64,000 nucleotides of DNA from Lentisphaerota bacterium. GTDB lineage: Bacteria > Verrucomicrobiota > Lentisphaeria > Victivallales > Victivallaceae. This document shows, in pieces, positions 16,768-25,180 of this stretch. The stretch is from assembly GCA_015061685.1 (NCBI GenBank), contig SUWD01000002.1, forward strand, positions 1 through 64,000. The letters are read 5' to 3'. Made by a program: the position numbers and the translations under genes. Under the pieces are notes generated by a model. That model ran no database searches, had not been told where the DNA came from, and saw only the letters and a list, made by a program, of their open reading frames with translations. Each line of letters opens with the position of its first letter. Within the stretch, counting starts at the first letter, position 1.

Positions 16768-18303
16768 TCATTCTCCGAGCTGTTTCAACAGAAAATCGGT
16801 ATCAGCCTGACTGAGATTTCCCTGTTCGGCGATAGTGCGGATGATATCCTCTTCATCAGCATCGGCGGAGACGGGCATTGATGATACGTGACCGTCGGCG
16901 TAAAGAATATCCACCTGATTTTCATTGTGAGAACAGCGGTCGCAAATAGCGATGGGGAATGTTGAGGGATTGAAATTCCCAGACAGTTTTTTGCCGGGAG
17001 CAAGAAAGATGATGTCCTCGCAGACATCTTCCTGAATGTATTTATCCTTTACCAGATCATCAATACTTGCCGGAGCTTTGTCGTCGTGATCGGCACTGTA
17101 TATCATGACAGCGAGACCGAATTGTTTCAGATTGCTGATGCAGTTTACTTGTTTGCCGCGATCTCTGGCGGCATTGAGAGCCGGGAGAATTATTCCGGCG
17201 AGAGTGGGGAGGCTTGCTGCGGCACCGCTGAATGACTGCATAAGCTGGGCGATGGAAAAGTTGGAGGCAACGGTAGCTGCAAAACCATCTTTCTTTGTAC
17301 TGACGACGCATACGATAGAAACAGGACGGATAAACATATCAATGACGGCGAGCAATTCTTTTTCATCACCGATTGCCGCTTTTCCCATATTGATGAGTTC
17401 TGCTGGCAGATCAACGATACAGTAGCCGTAGCCTCTTTTGGGAAGGATCCGGGCATATTTTCTGTATTCTGCTTTGTCTCCGAGAGTTTCAACCGGTTCG
17501 GCGAGCAATTTTTCATTGCTGACTGCGGTGATTTTACCCTGCTCATAAATGACTTTGATATTGGCAACCGGAGTCGGGACAGTGGCAATGTTGCTGTCTC
17601 CCTGCGGTGGAGCAACTATTTTCAAAAGGGCAGAAATGGAACCATTTTTGTCCGGGATGACCACTTTTGCGGCGGCATCTTCCAGAGATGTTCCGGTAAG
17701 CAGGATCTCAACATCGCCGTCAAAACTGGCGAAAAGAGCATGGATATCGATACCCTGCTGGCGTACAGCGTTGATCATGTCGGCAAGCTGACGGATTTGA
17801 GGATCCTGGTTATTTTTGATCTCGTTATAGACCATCTGCCAGATGCGGTTGAGATTGACATACTGTTTGATTGCGATCCGGGTGTCGGCGGGCAGGCCTT
17901 GCCAGTCAAGAATGGTATTAGGCATATCCGGATCAATGAAAAGAGCTTTTGCCTGCATGTCAACCAGAGTGAAGTTTTTAAGGCAGTAGATGCCGGGAGC
18001 AACTTCAACAGAGCTGACAGCACCGGCTTTGATCGCTTTGATATTGAGCAGTTTGATAACGGATTGTACTGCTGAATCAATGGTCGGAGCCATGGGTTCA
18101 CCCTCGGCAAAAATTTTGACTACAGCCGGGATTTTATCCACGATTTCCTGCAAAGCACGGGTGTTTTGGTACTGGAGCATCTCTCCGCCCATATCCACGT
18201 GTTTGATTGTGGCATCAAAGAGGGCTTTGTCCTGCGGAGCTGCGAAAGCAGCCAAACTCAATCCGCATGCGAAAAGTGCGGACATCCAAAAACGTTTTCT
18301 CAT
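16768..18303 (-). CDS. Secreted protein with internal pseudopilin-like signature
   Basis: A 511-residue protein with an ordinary signal peptide (MRKRFWMSALFACGLSLAAFA). Residues 25-355 are an uncharacterised domain. Near residue 368 comes LAGIILPALNAARDRGKQ, then NCISNLKQFGLAVMIYSADH and, near 468, ILYADGHVSSM. These three elements in this order are the hallmark of the DUF1559/H-X9-DG type pseudopilins of planctomycetes and lentisphaeres, where they normally sit at the N-terminus behind a type III prepilin leader. Here the pilin-like helix is internal and the leader is replaced, so it may be a fusion or a domesticated descendant. AGGAAGG precedes the ATG. Confidence 0.72.
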   Translation of the reverse strand: MRKRFWMSALFACGLSLAAFAAPQDKALFDATIKHVDMGGEMLQYQNTRALQEIVDKIPAVVKIFAEGEPMAPTIDSAVQSVIKLLNIKAIKAGAVSSVEVAPGIYCLKNFTLVDMQAKALFIDPDMPNTILDWQGLPADTRIAIKQYVNLNRIWQMVYNEIKNNQDPQIRQLADMINAVRQQGIDIHALFASFDGDVEILLTGTSLEDAAAKVVIPDKNGSISALLKIVAPPQGDSNIATVPTPVANIKVIYEQGKITAVSNEKLLAEPVETLGDKAEYRKYARILPKRGYGYCIVDLPAELINMGKAAIGDEKELLAVIDMFIRPVSIVCVVSTKKDGFAATVASNFSIAQLMQSFSGAAASLPTLAGIILPALNAARDRGKQVNCISNLKQFGLAVMIYSADHDDKAPASIDDLVKDKYIQEDVCEDIIFLAPGKKLSGNFNPSTFPIAICDRCSHNENQVDILYADGHVSSMPVSADADEEDIIRTIAEQGNLSQADTDFLLKQLGE

Positions 18304-18352
18304 AATTTTACCTTCCTTTCCGGTTTGTTGAGGAAAACCTTCACTGAATTAT

Positions 18353-18381
18353 AGTATAACACACAAAATCTACTTTTTCAA
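18353..18381 (-). promoter_or_regulatory. Promoter of the secreted pseudopilin-like protein gene
   Basis: The minus strand reads TTGAAA, 17 bases, TATACT, with the -10 about 50 bases before the start. Confidence 0.65.
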
Positions 18382-18412
18382 AAGCAATAATCGAAAATTT
18401 TGTAAAAAATTC

Positions 18413-21400
18413 TCACCTGGATTGAATCCGGCAGGATGCGGGTACTGCGTAAGATTCGTAGTGGCAATTCCGGGGAACAGAAAGACGTCTCAGACTGCTG
18501 CATCCTTTGAATGCATCGGTTTCAATTTTCGTTACACTGTCCGGCACTTCTACGTATATCAGTTTGGTGCAATCTTTGAATGCATTCTTTTTTATTGTCT
18601 TTACTCCGAATGGAATGATCGCTCTGGTGATATCTTCACTGATGGTGTCGTAAACAGCATCATAATTGATTTTACACACATCAATCCCCTTTTTCTCTTT
18701 TGCACTGAGGCGGCGGATTATCTGGCAATCTTTCGGAAAACTGTCTCGGCTGTACTGGCAGGTTCTCAATATGCTGACCTTTTTCAGCGATTCGCATTCA
18801 GCAAATGCTCCGCTGCCGATATTTTTAACACTGTCAGGTATTGTAATATTTGTCAAATTGCTGCATCCTTTGAAAGAGTAGTAGTTGATGTATTTAACAC
18901 CATTCGGGATGGAAATTTCTATCAAGTTCACACATTTTTCAAAGGCATAGTTATCAATCTGCTCGACACTGTCAGGTATTGTAACGCTTGTCAAACTGGT
19001 ACATCCTCTGAATGTGCAGGATTCAATGCGATTAACTCCGTCGGGAATTGAAATTTCTTTCAGGTTGACACATCCATCAAAAGCCCTGTATCTTATCACA
19101 TTGACGCTGTCAGGTATTGTAACACTTGTCAAATTTTTACAATCTCTGAAAGCTTCATTCCCGATTTCAGCAACTCCATCCGGAATAATAATTTTTTCGG
19201 CATTTTTATATATCGTCCCGGTAACCGTTTTCTTATCATAACTTAATTCGCAAAGGTCATATCCTTGTTTTTGTCTGTCAGTCATTGTTTTGATTATCTT
19301 GCAATTAGGGGGGAAACTGCTTCGTTCATATTGACAATTAACCGGTAAATTGATTTCTGTCAAATTGGTACATCTTCTGAACGCATAAGATTCAATGCGA
19401 TTAACTCCGTTCGGAATTGAAATTTCTTTCAGACTGACGCACCCTGCAAAAGCATTGTTTCCGATCCGCTTGACGCTGTCAGGTATTGTAACAGTTGTCA
19501 AATTTTTACAATCTTTGAAAGCTTCGTGACCGATTTCAGTAACTCCATCCGGAATAATAATTTTTTCGACATTTTTATATATCGTTCCGGTAACCGTTTT
19601 CTCATCATAACTTAATTTGCAAAGGTCATATCCCTGCTTCTGACGTTCTGTTAATTTCAATGTTCTGGTGATTTTGCAACCATCAGGGAAGCTGCTGTAA
19701 ACGGAATATTTACAATTTACCGGCAAACTGATTTCTTCCAGAGCGGCACAATTATAAAACGCATTTTGACCGATCACGACAACTGAATCCGGAATTTTAA
19801 CGTCAGTCAATTTTTGACAATTTTGAAATGCGTAAGATTCTATTTTTGTGACGCTGTCAGGTATTGTAACAGTTGTCAAATTTTTGCAATCTCTGAAAGC
19901 TCCATAACCGATTTCAGCAACTCCATCCGGGATAATGATTTTTTTAGCATCCTTATATACAGGTCCCGTGACTGTTTTGCTATCATCGCTCAAAGTGCAG
20001 AGGTCATATCCCTGTTTTTGGCGTTCCGTTAAATTTCTGGTGATTTTACAACCGTTAGGGAAACTGGTGCGTTCATATTGACAAGTTACCGGCAGGCAAA
20101 CTTCTTTAAGTTTGGTGCAATTCGCAAATGCATAACTTCCAATTTCAGTAACACTGCCCGGTATTGCGATGCTTGTCAAATTTTCGCAATTTTGAAAAGC
20201 ATAACTGTTGATTCGGGTAACACCGTCAGGGACAATGATTTTTTCGGCTTCTTTGTATAGTATTCGGGATATTTCTTTGCGATCATCGCTCAAAACGCAT
20301 AGATCATATCCCTGTTTTTGCCGATCTGTCAAAATTCTGGAAAGTGTACAGTTGTAAGGTATTTCAGCTTCAATTTCGCAATTTGCCGGGATTTGGAGAC
20401 TCTCTAATTTATAACAATCGCTGAATGCTCCATCATCGATCAAAACCATGCTGGCAGGAATTGAGATCTTTGATAAATTATGGCAATTGTCAAAAGCATA
20501 TTTGCCGATTTTGGTAACTCCTTGCGGAATCACAACTTCTTTCAGTCCATAACAGCAATAGAAAGCGTGTCTTTCAATTTTTGTAACACTTTCGGGTATG
20601 GTTATGGAAGTCAAATTTTCACATTCTGCAAACGCACTGTCTCCGATTGTTGTAACACCGTCAGGTATAATGATTTTTTGAGCATTACGGTTTGTCACTC
20701 CGGTGACTGTTTTGCCATCATTACTTAAAACACACAGGTCGTATCCCTGCAATTGACGGTCGTTTAAATCGCGTGTTGATACCTCGCATCCGTAAGGAAA
20801 AGTATCGTAACGGTTGTAACTGCACTCTCTGAAAATACTCACCTTTTTAAGAGCTGTACCCGAAAATGCCTGGTTGTCGATCTCTTTGACATTGTCCGGG
20901 ATAATGATTTCAGCTAAATTGCGGCAATCTTTGAATGCATATTTCCCTATTTTTTTAACCGATGACGGGATCTTTACATTTTCAAGTTGGCGGCAGTCGA
21001 AAAAAGCATAATCCAAAATGTCTGTAACTGTGTCCGGAATTATTACTGTTTTGATACTGCTTTCAGACAAGGTTCTTCCAAGAGTTACCATGCCGTAAGG
21101 TATTTCTATTTTTTCCAAATTTTTGCATCCGGTAATGATTTTTGATCCGATAGAGTTTATCTTTTCCGGGAAAATCAATTCGGATATTGAAGTGTAGGAA
21201 AAAGCACCATCGCCAATGGCAACCAGTGATGCAGGAAGCTTTATTTTTGTCAAGTTACTGCATCCGTAAAAAGCTCTCTGTCCAATATGGGAGACACCTT
21301 CCGGGATGCTTATTTCGGAAAGACTGCTGCAATTTTTAAAAGCATCGTCACCAATTTTTGTGATCATATCAGGAATCGTGACCGAGGTAATTCCAGACTC

Positions 21401-24400
21401 CGCAAAACAATCGTTCAAGGATGTGATGCTGTCAGGAATATTTATCGTTTTCAAATTATGGCATCCGGCAAAAGCTTTTGAACCAATTGATTCAAGCTGC
21501 TTCGGGAAATTGACCGCACTCAATTCAGAACATCCACGAAATGCGTATGACCCTATTATGTTTACCGATTCCGGGATGGCAATTTCCCGCAGGTTGGAAC
21601 ACCCGTCAAATGCATTTGATCCGATTTTTTTGAGATTTTTCGGTAAGACGATGGAACTTAATTTGGAACATCTCTGGAAAGCATAATCTCCAATATCTGT
21701 GATATTTTCCGGGATTGTAATACTTTCCAGATTGCTGCATCCGGCGAATGCCCCCCTATAGATTGCAGTCGCATTTTCAGGGATCGTGCAAGTTTTGATA
21801 TTTTTATTGATAACACCGGTAACAATGACTTCGCCATTTCTTTTTTCAACGGTACAATAGTTGTTATTTTTGTGAAGCCGGCAATCATAATATTCTATTT
21901 TACAATTTGCCGGCAGAGCAGAAGATGCGATTTTAACGTGTAAAGGCAATCTGATTTTTTCCAGTTTGGCTTCCGGATGAAACGCATTGGCGTGAATTTC
22001 CTGAATGGTTTCCGGGATGGAGATATCGACTAAATTGCGGCAATCTCGGAATGCTTCTGCGGCAATGGCCGTTATCCCGTACGGCAGCACTGTCTCAACG
22101 ATATTTCTGCTGATGGCTTCCGTGACGGTGCTGTCTTTCAACACCGCAGTATTGTCCGGATTGTGGTCGCTGCAATAGTAAAATGTTACTTCGCATCCAG
22201 CTGGCAGTTTGCCGGTATCAATGTCGGTGTGGTACGGAATTTTTATTTTTTTCAAGCCTGAATCTTTGAATGCACTGTCGGCAACTTCCTTTACAGATTC
22301 CGGCAGCGTAATTGATGTCAGATTGCGGCAATAGGCAAAAGCTTCGTTGCCGATAATAGATATTCCATCCGGGAGAAGTATATCTTCCAGTAAAGAACAA
22401 CCGGAGAATGCTTTGACGCCGATGCCGGTAACTCCCCGTGGAATGGTGCAAGAAGTTATTTTTTTACTTATTACACCGATAACAGTTTTTTTATCATTAC
22501 TCAAAATACCGGCGTTTTTATTTTTATGTTTGCTGCAATAGTAAAAATTGATCTGACAATTTTCCGGCAGAGAACCATTGACAAGCATGGTGTGATAAGG
22601 AATTGAGATGTTTGTCAGTTTTTCGCATCCGTCAAAGGCTTTGCAAGCTATTGATGTGATACTTTCTGCGATAGTTACTTCTTCCAGCCTTGAACATCCG
22701 TTGAAAGCTTGAAACTCAATTTCACTGATACCTTTAGGTAAAATGGCGGTTTTCAGATTGCGGCAATTTTGGAATGCATTGCCGGAAATTACGGCAGTTC
22801 CCTCCGGGACAGTGATACTGGTCAAATTTTTGCCGTATGTTCCGGTAACGTTTTGACCGTCTTCGCTTAAAATGCAGAGATTTTTATCTTTGTGCTTTTC
22901 ACAATAGTAAAAATTGATTTCGCATCCGGCGGGGAATGCGTTTTCATCCAATTGGACATGATAAGGGATTTTTACGCTTTGCAGGTTGTTGCAGTCAATG
23001 AAAGCATCGCTTTCAATGCGGTCAATATTTTCACTGATTTCGATATCGGTCAGAGCGGAACACCGGGCAAAGGTCAGAGCTGCGATCAACGTTATTTTGT
23101 CAGGTAATTTTATTTTTGACAAACCGCTGTCGGAGAAAGCAGCTGATTCTATCGTGGTGACAGAACCCGGCAATTCAATACTGTTCAAGGATGTGCAGCC
23201 GGAGAATGCTTCTGTTTTGATCGTGTGGATGCCTGACGGGAGCGTTACGGAGGTCAGGTTTTTACAATCGGAAAATGCAGAATCGCCGATTACTGCAACC
23301 GTATCCGGTATCATGCAGTTTACGATGTTTTTGTCAACTGTACCGGTTACTGTGATGTTGTCGATCTCACAGACATCGATACCGTTATTGTAACGATAAC
23401 TCCGGATCATCCAAAAGATCAGTATCGTGACCGCAATAATAGAAAATATGACTCCGCAGACGATCAGTAGTTTCTTTTTTGCCCTCGCTGCAATTTCCCG
23501 TTTTTTGTTTTCCAGATCACCGGCACAATTAATTGCATGAGCCGAGGCAGTTAAGGCAGGTTGGATTGCTGCATCAGTAAGAAGACCTTGGGAACGATAC
23601 AGAACATTTTCATCATCTATACATTTTGACAACATGCTGATTATTTCAGCTCTTTTGTACAAAATAGTTTCAACTCTCAAATGCTCGGTCAGTATTGCTA
23701 TTCTGTTGGCAATACCCTGACGTAAAAAATTATCTTTTTTCCGGGCTTCGTCTTCCTGCAATTTTTTTTGAGCCTGTATCTGTCTTTCTTTTTCTTCTCT
23801 CTCCAGACGTTCCCGTTCCTGTTTTTTGCGTTCAGCTTCCTGTTGCCGCTGCTCTTCCAGGAGTTGTTCTTCTTTTTCTTTCCGCTGGCAGTAGAGTTGA
23901 TTTATGTGTGCGATTGCGGCTTTCAATTCATTATCGGCGAATTGTTCAGCCAGACGGAATGATCTTTCGCTTTCAAGATCGTCACAGTCAGCCAATTCAT
24001 CCTCATTATTCACCTGCAATTCCGCCATAAGCCGGTAGAAGTACGCCCAGCCGTTTTCCGGTTCGGAATCGAGGGTTTTTTCGCAATATTCTTTTGCGGA
24101 ATCAAAATCATCATTCTGCAGAAAAAGTTTTGCCCGGCGGAGCAGCGGATGATTTGCTCCGGTTCCGGAAGTTCCTGCATTGGAGTTAACTGTACCGGCG
24201 GAGTGAGCAGTTTGTTCTTTGCCGATGACCTTTTTTATTCCGTGGATGATATCCTGCAAAAAGCCGATCTTTCCCATGTCCTGTGCCTGAAACATGGACA
24301 ATTCGTCGGGAATATCGTAGGCATCCATATCTTTGTAGCAGGGAATGAGCAGTTTGGAGCGGTCTTTTTTCATCAATGCGAGGAACCTGCTCCACTCATT

Positions 24401-25111
24401 GCGTACCCAGACTGCCTCAAAATACTCTTTCTTTGAACCGATGACCAGCATGACTTTAGCTGAATTCAAGGCGGCAAAGATGTACGGTTCATACTGCTGA
24501 CCGAGCTTTGACTCAAGGGTGATCCGGGAGAAAAAGACCTTGTATCCGGCATTGGTCAACTGGTAGTAGATATCCTGTGCCAGAGCTGAATCTTTGGTGC
24601 GGCTGCCGCCGTCGGTGGTCTCTTTGTAGCAGATAAAGACATCAAAGGGTTTCTCCTGATTGGAGACCCGCAGAATATTTTTCTGGATATCGGCGATGCG
24701 TTTGGCTTCGTTTTCGTAGATCTCTTTTTCGGCACTTCCGGCGTGATCGAGAGCGGCAAGGTAATCGGCATCATTGAGAATGGACTCAAACTGCACCCGG
24801 TGACAGGTGGGGATACGTTCATGGGTGAGGGGATCTTCGACATATTCGATACCGAAGCGGGAGAGAACCAGTCCCCAGTAGGCTTCCGGATCATCCGGAG
24901 TTGCTTCAACGATCTTTTCGTAAGCGGCAACCGCTTTGTCATACTCATTTATCCGGCGGAAGTGTTCCGCCCGGTTGTAGAGATTTTCCTGATGTTCGCC
25001 GGAGATTTTGGGAAACGTGGTCAAGGTGCCGCAGTAAGGACACTCTCCGCTTGAAATATTTTCCGGCAGATCAAGGCTGCCGCCGCACATTTTGCATTGA
25101 ATTTTTGCCAT
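18413..25111 (-). CDS. Giant TIR-domain membrane protein with BspA-type leucine-rich repeats
   Basis: A 2232-residue protein. Order: zinc ribbon with C6, C9, C24, C27; TPR-like helices at about 41-80; TIR domain at about 155-295 (FDVFICYKE, YKVFFSRITLESKLG, VMLVIGS, WVRNEW); further TPR-like helices at 322-400; charged coiled coil at about 407-460; one membrane helix at about 548-569; then LRR_5/BspA repeats from about 575 to the end. E208 (in QQYEPY) sits where SARM1-type TIR NADases have the catalytic glutamate. The basic run KKREIAARAKKK before the helix predicts TIR inside the cell and repeats outside. BspA repeats usually mediate adhesion or ligand binding; many bacterial TIR domains cleave NAD. 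A sensor or effector role is inference. GGGGA precedes the ATG. Confidence 0.85.
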   Translation of the reverse strand: MAKIQCKMCGGSLDLPENISSGECPYCGTLTTFPKISGEHQENLYNRAEHFRRINEYDKAVAAYEKIVEATPDDPEAYWGLVLSRFGIEYVEDPLTHERIPTCHRVQFESILNDADYLAALDHAGSAEKEIYENEAKRIADIQKNILRVSNQEKPFDVFICYKETTDGGSRTKDSALAQDIYYQLTNAGYKVFFSRITLESKLGQQYEPYIFAALNSAKVMLVIGSKKEYFEAVWVRNEWSRFLALMKKDRSKLLIPCYKDMDAYDIPDELSMFQAQDMGKIGFLQDIIHGIKKVIGKEQTAHSAGTVNSNAGTSGTGANHPLLRRAKLFLQNDDFDSAKEYCEKTLDSEPENGWAYFYRLMAELQVNNEDELADCDDLESERSFRLAEQFADNELKAAIAHINQLYCQRKEKEEQLLEEQRQQEAERKKQERERLEREEKERQIQAQKKLQEDEARKKDNFLRQGIANRIAILTEHLRVETILYKRAEIISMLSKCIDDENVLYRSQGLLTDAAIQPALTASAHAINCAGDLENKKREIAARAKKKLLIVCGVIFSIIAVTILIFWMIRSYRYNNGIDVCEIDNITVTGTVDKNIVNCMIPDTVAVIGDSAFSDCKNLTSVTLPSGIHTIKTEAFSGCTSLNSIELPGSVTTIESAAFSDSGLSKIKLPDKITLIAALTFARCSALTDIEISENIDRIESDAFIDCNNLQSVKIPYHVQLDENAFPAGCEINFYYCEKHKDKNLCILSEDGQNVTGTYGKNLTSITVPEGTAVISGNAFQNCRNLKTAILPKGISEIEFQAFNGCSRLEEVTIAESITSIACKAFDGCEKLTNISIPYHTMLVNGSLPENCQINFYYCSKHKNKNAGILSNDKKTVIGVISKKITSCTIPRGVTGIGVKAFSGCSLLEDILLPDGISIIGNEAFAYCRNLTSITLPESVKEVADSAFKDSGLKKIKIPYHTDIDTGKLPAGCEVTFYYCSDHNPDNTAVLKDSTVTEAISRNIVETVLPYGITAIAAEAFRDCRNLVDISIPETIQEIHANAFHPEAKLEKIRLPLHVKIASSALPANCKIEYYDCRLHKNNNYCTVEKRNGEVIVTGVINKNIKTCTIPENATAIYRGAFAGCSNLESITIPENITDIGDYAFQRCSKLSSIVLPKNLKKIGSNAFDGCSNLREIAIPESVNIIGSYAFRGCSELSAVNFPKQLESIGSKAFAGCHNLKTINIPDSITSLNDCFAESGITSVTIPDMITKIGDDAFKNCSSLSEISIPEGVSHIGQRAFYGCSNLTKIKLPASLVAIGDGAFSYTSISELIFPEKINSIGSKIITGCKNLEKIEIPYGMVTLGRTLSESSIKTVIIPDTVTDILDYAFFDCRQLENVKIPSSVKKIGKYAFKDCRNLAEIIIPDNVKEIDNQAFSGTALKKVSIFRECSYNRYDTFPYGCEVSTRDLNDRQLQGYDLCVLSNDGKTVTGVTNRNAQKIIIPDGVTTIGDSAFAECENLTSITIPESVTKIERHAFYCCYGLKEVVIPQGVTKIGKYAFDNCHNLSKISIPASMVLIDDGAFSDCYKLESLQIPANCEIEAEIPYNCTLSRILTDRQKQGYDLCVLSDDRKEISRILYKEAEKIIVPDGVTRINSYAFQNCENLTSIAIPGSVTEIGSYAFANCTKLKEVCLPVTCQYERTSFPNGCKITRNLTERQKQGYDLCTLSDDSKTVTGPVYKDAKKIIIPDGVAEIGYGAFRDCKNLTTVTIPDSVTKIESYAFQNCQKLTDVKIPDSVVVIGQNAFYNCAALEEISLPVNCKYSVYSSFPDGCKITRTLKLTERQKQGYDLCKLSYDEKTVTGTIYKNVEKIIIPDGVTEIGHEAFKDCKNLTTVTIPDSVKRIGNNAFAGCVSLKEISIPNGVNRIESYAFRRCTNLTEINLPVNCQYERSSFPPNCKIIKTMTDRQKQGYDLCELSYDKKTVTGTIYKNAEKIIIPDGVAEIGNEAFRDCKNLTSVTIPDSVNVIRYRAFDGCVNLKEISIPDGVNRIESCTFRGCTSLTSVTIPDSVEQIDNYAFEKCVNLIEISIPNGVKYINYYSFKGCSNLTNITIPDSVKNIGSGAFAECESLKKVSILRTCQYSRDSFPKDCQIIRRLSAKEKKGIDVCKINYDAVYDTISEDITRAIIPFGVKTIKKNAFKDCTKLIYVEVPDSVTKIETDAFKGCSSLRRLSVPRNCHYESYAVPASCRIQSR
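18660..20770 (-). repeat. Tandem LRR supermodules, each opened by a QGYDLC-type linker
   Basis: Within the giant gene a block recurs about every 300-430 bases: a linker of the form ERQKQGYDLC-LS-D-KTVTG, then EKIIIPDGV, then two or more leucine-rich repeats and a short cysteine-containing end (such as LPVNCQYERSSFP). Linker starts lie near 20740, 20307, 20007, 19630 and 19260, with a degenerate one (GIDVC) near 18675. Some copies are nearly identical at DNA level, so they duplicated recently. Upstream, four related modules use an FYYC-KHK-N linker. Confidence 0.75.
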
Positions 25112-25128
25112 GAAGTAATCCCCTGGTA

Positions 25129-25157
25129 ATTATACAACTTATCTTTCCGGAGATAAG
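25129..25157 (-). promoter_or_regulatory. Candidate promoter and palindromic operator of the TIR-LRR gene
   Basis: The minus strand has TATAAT with TTATCT 16 bases upstream. The perfect inverted repeat CTTATCT-6-AGATAAG (25138-25157) covers the -35 and most of the spacer. There is no T-run after the palindrome on the minus strand, so it looks more like a repressor site than a terminator for the upstream helicase gene. Confidence 0.45.
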
Positions 25158-25180
25158 AGATTTTTAAGGTTCATATGTCT

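Noticed and set aside
18413..23389. Idea that the LRR part of the giant gene is a separate gene
   Set aside because: The frame is continuous through the coiled coil, membrane helix and repeats, with no internal ribosome site or stop.
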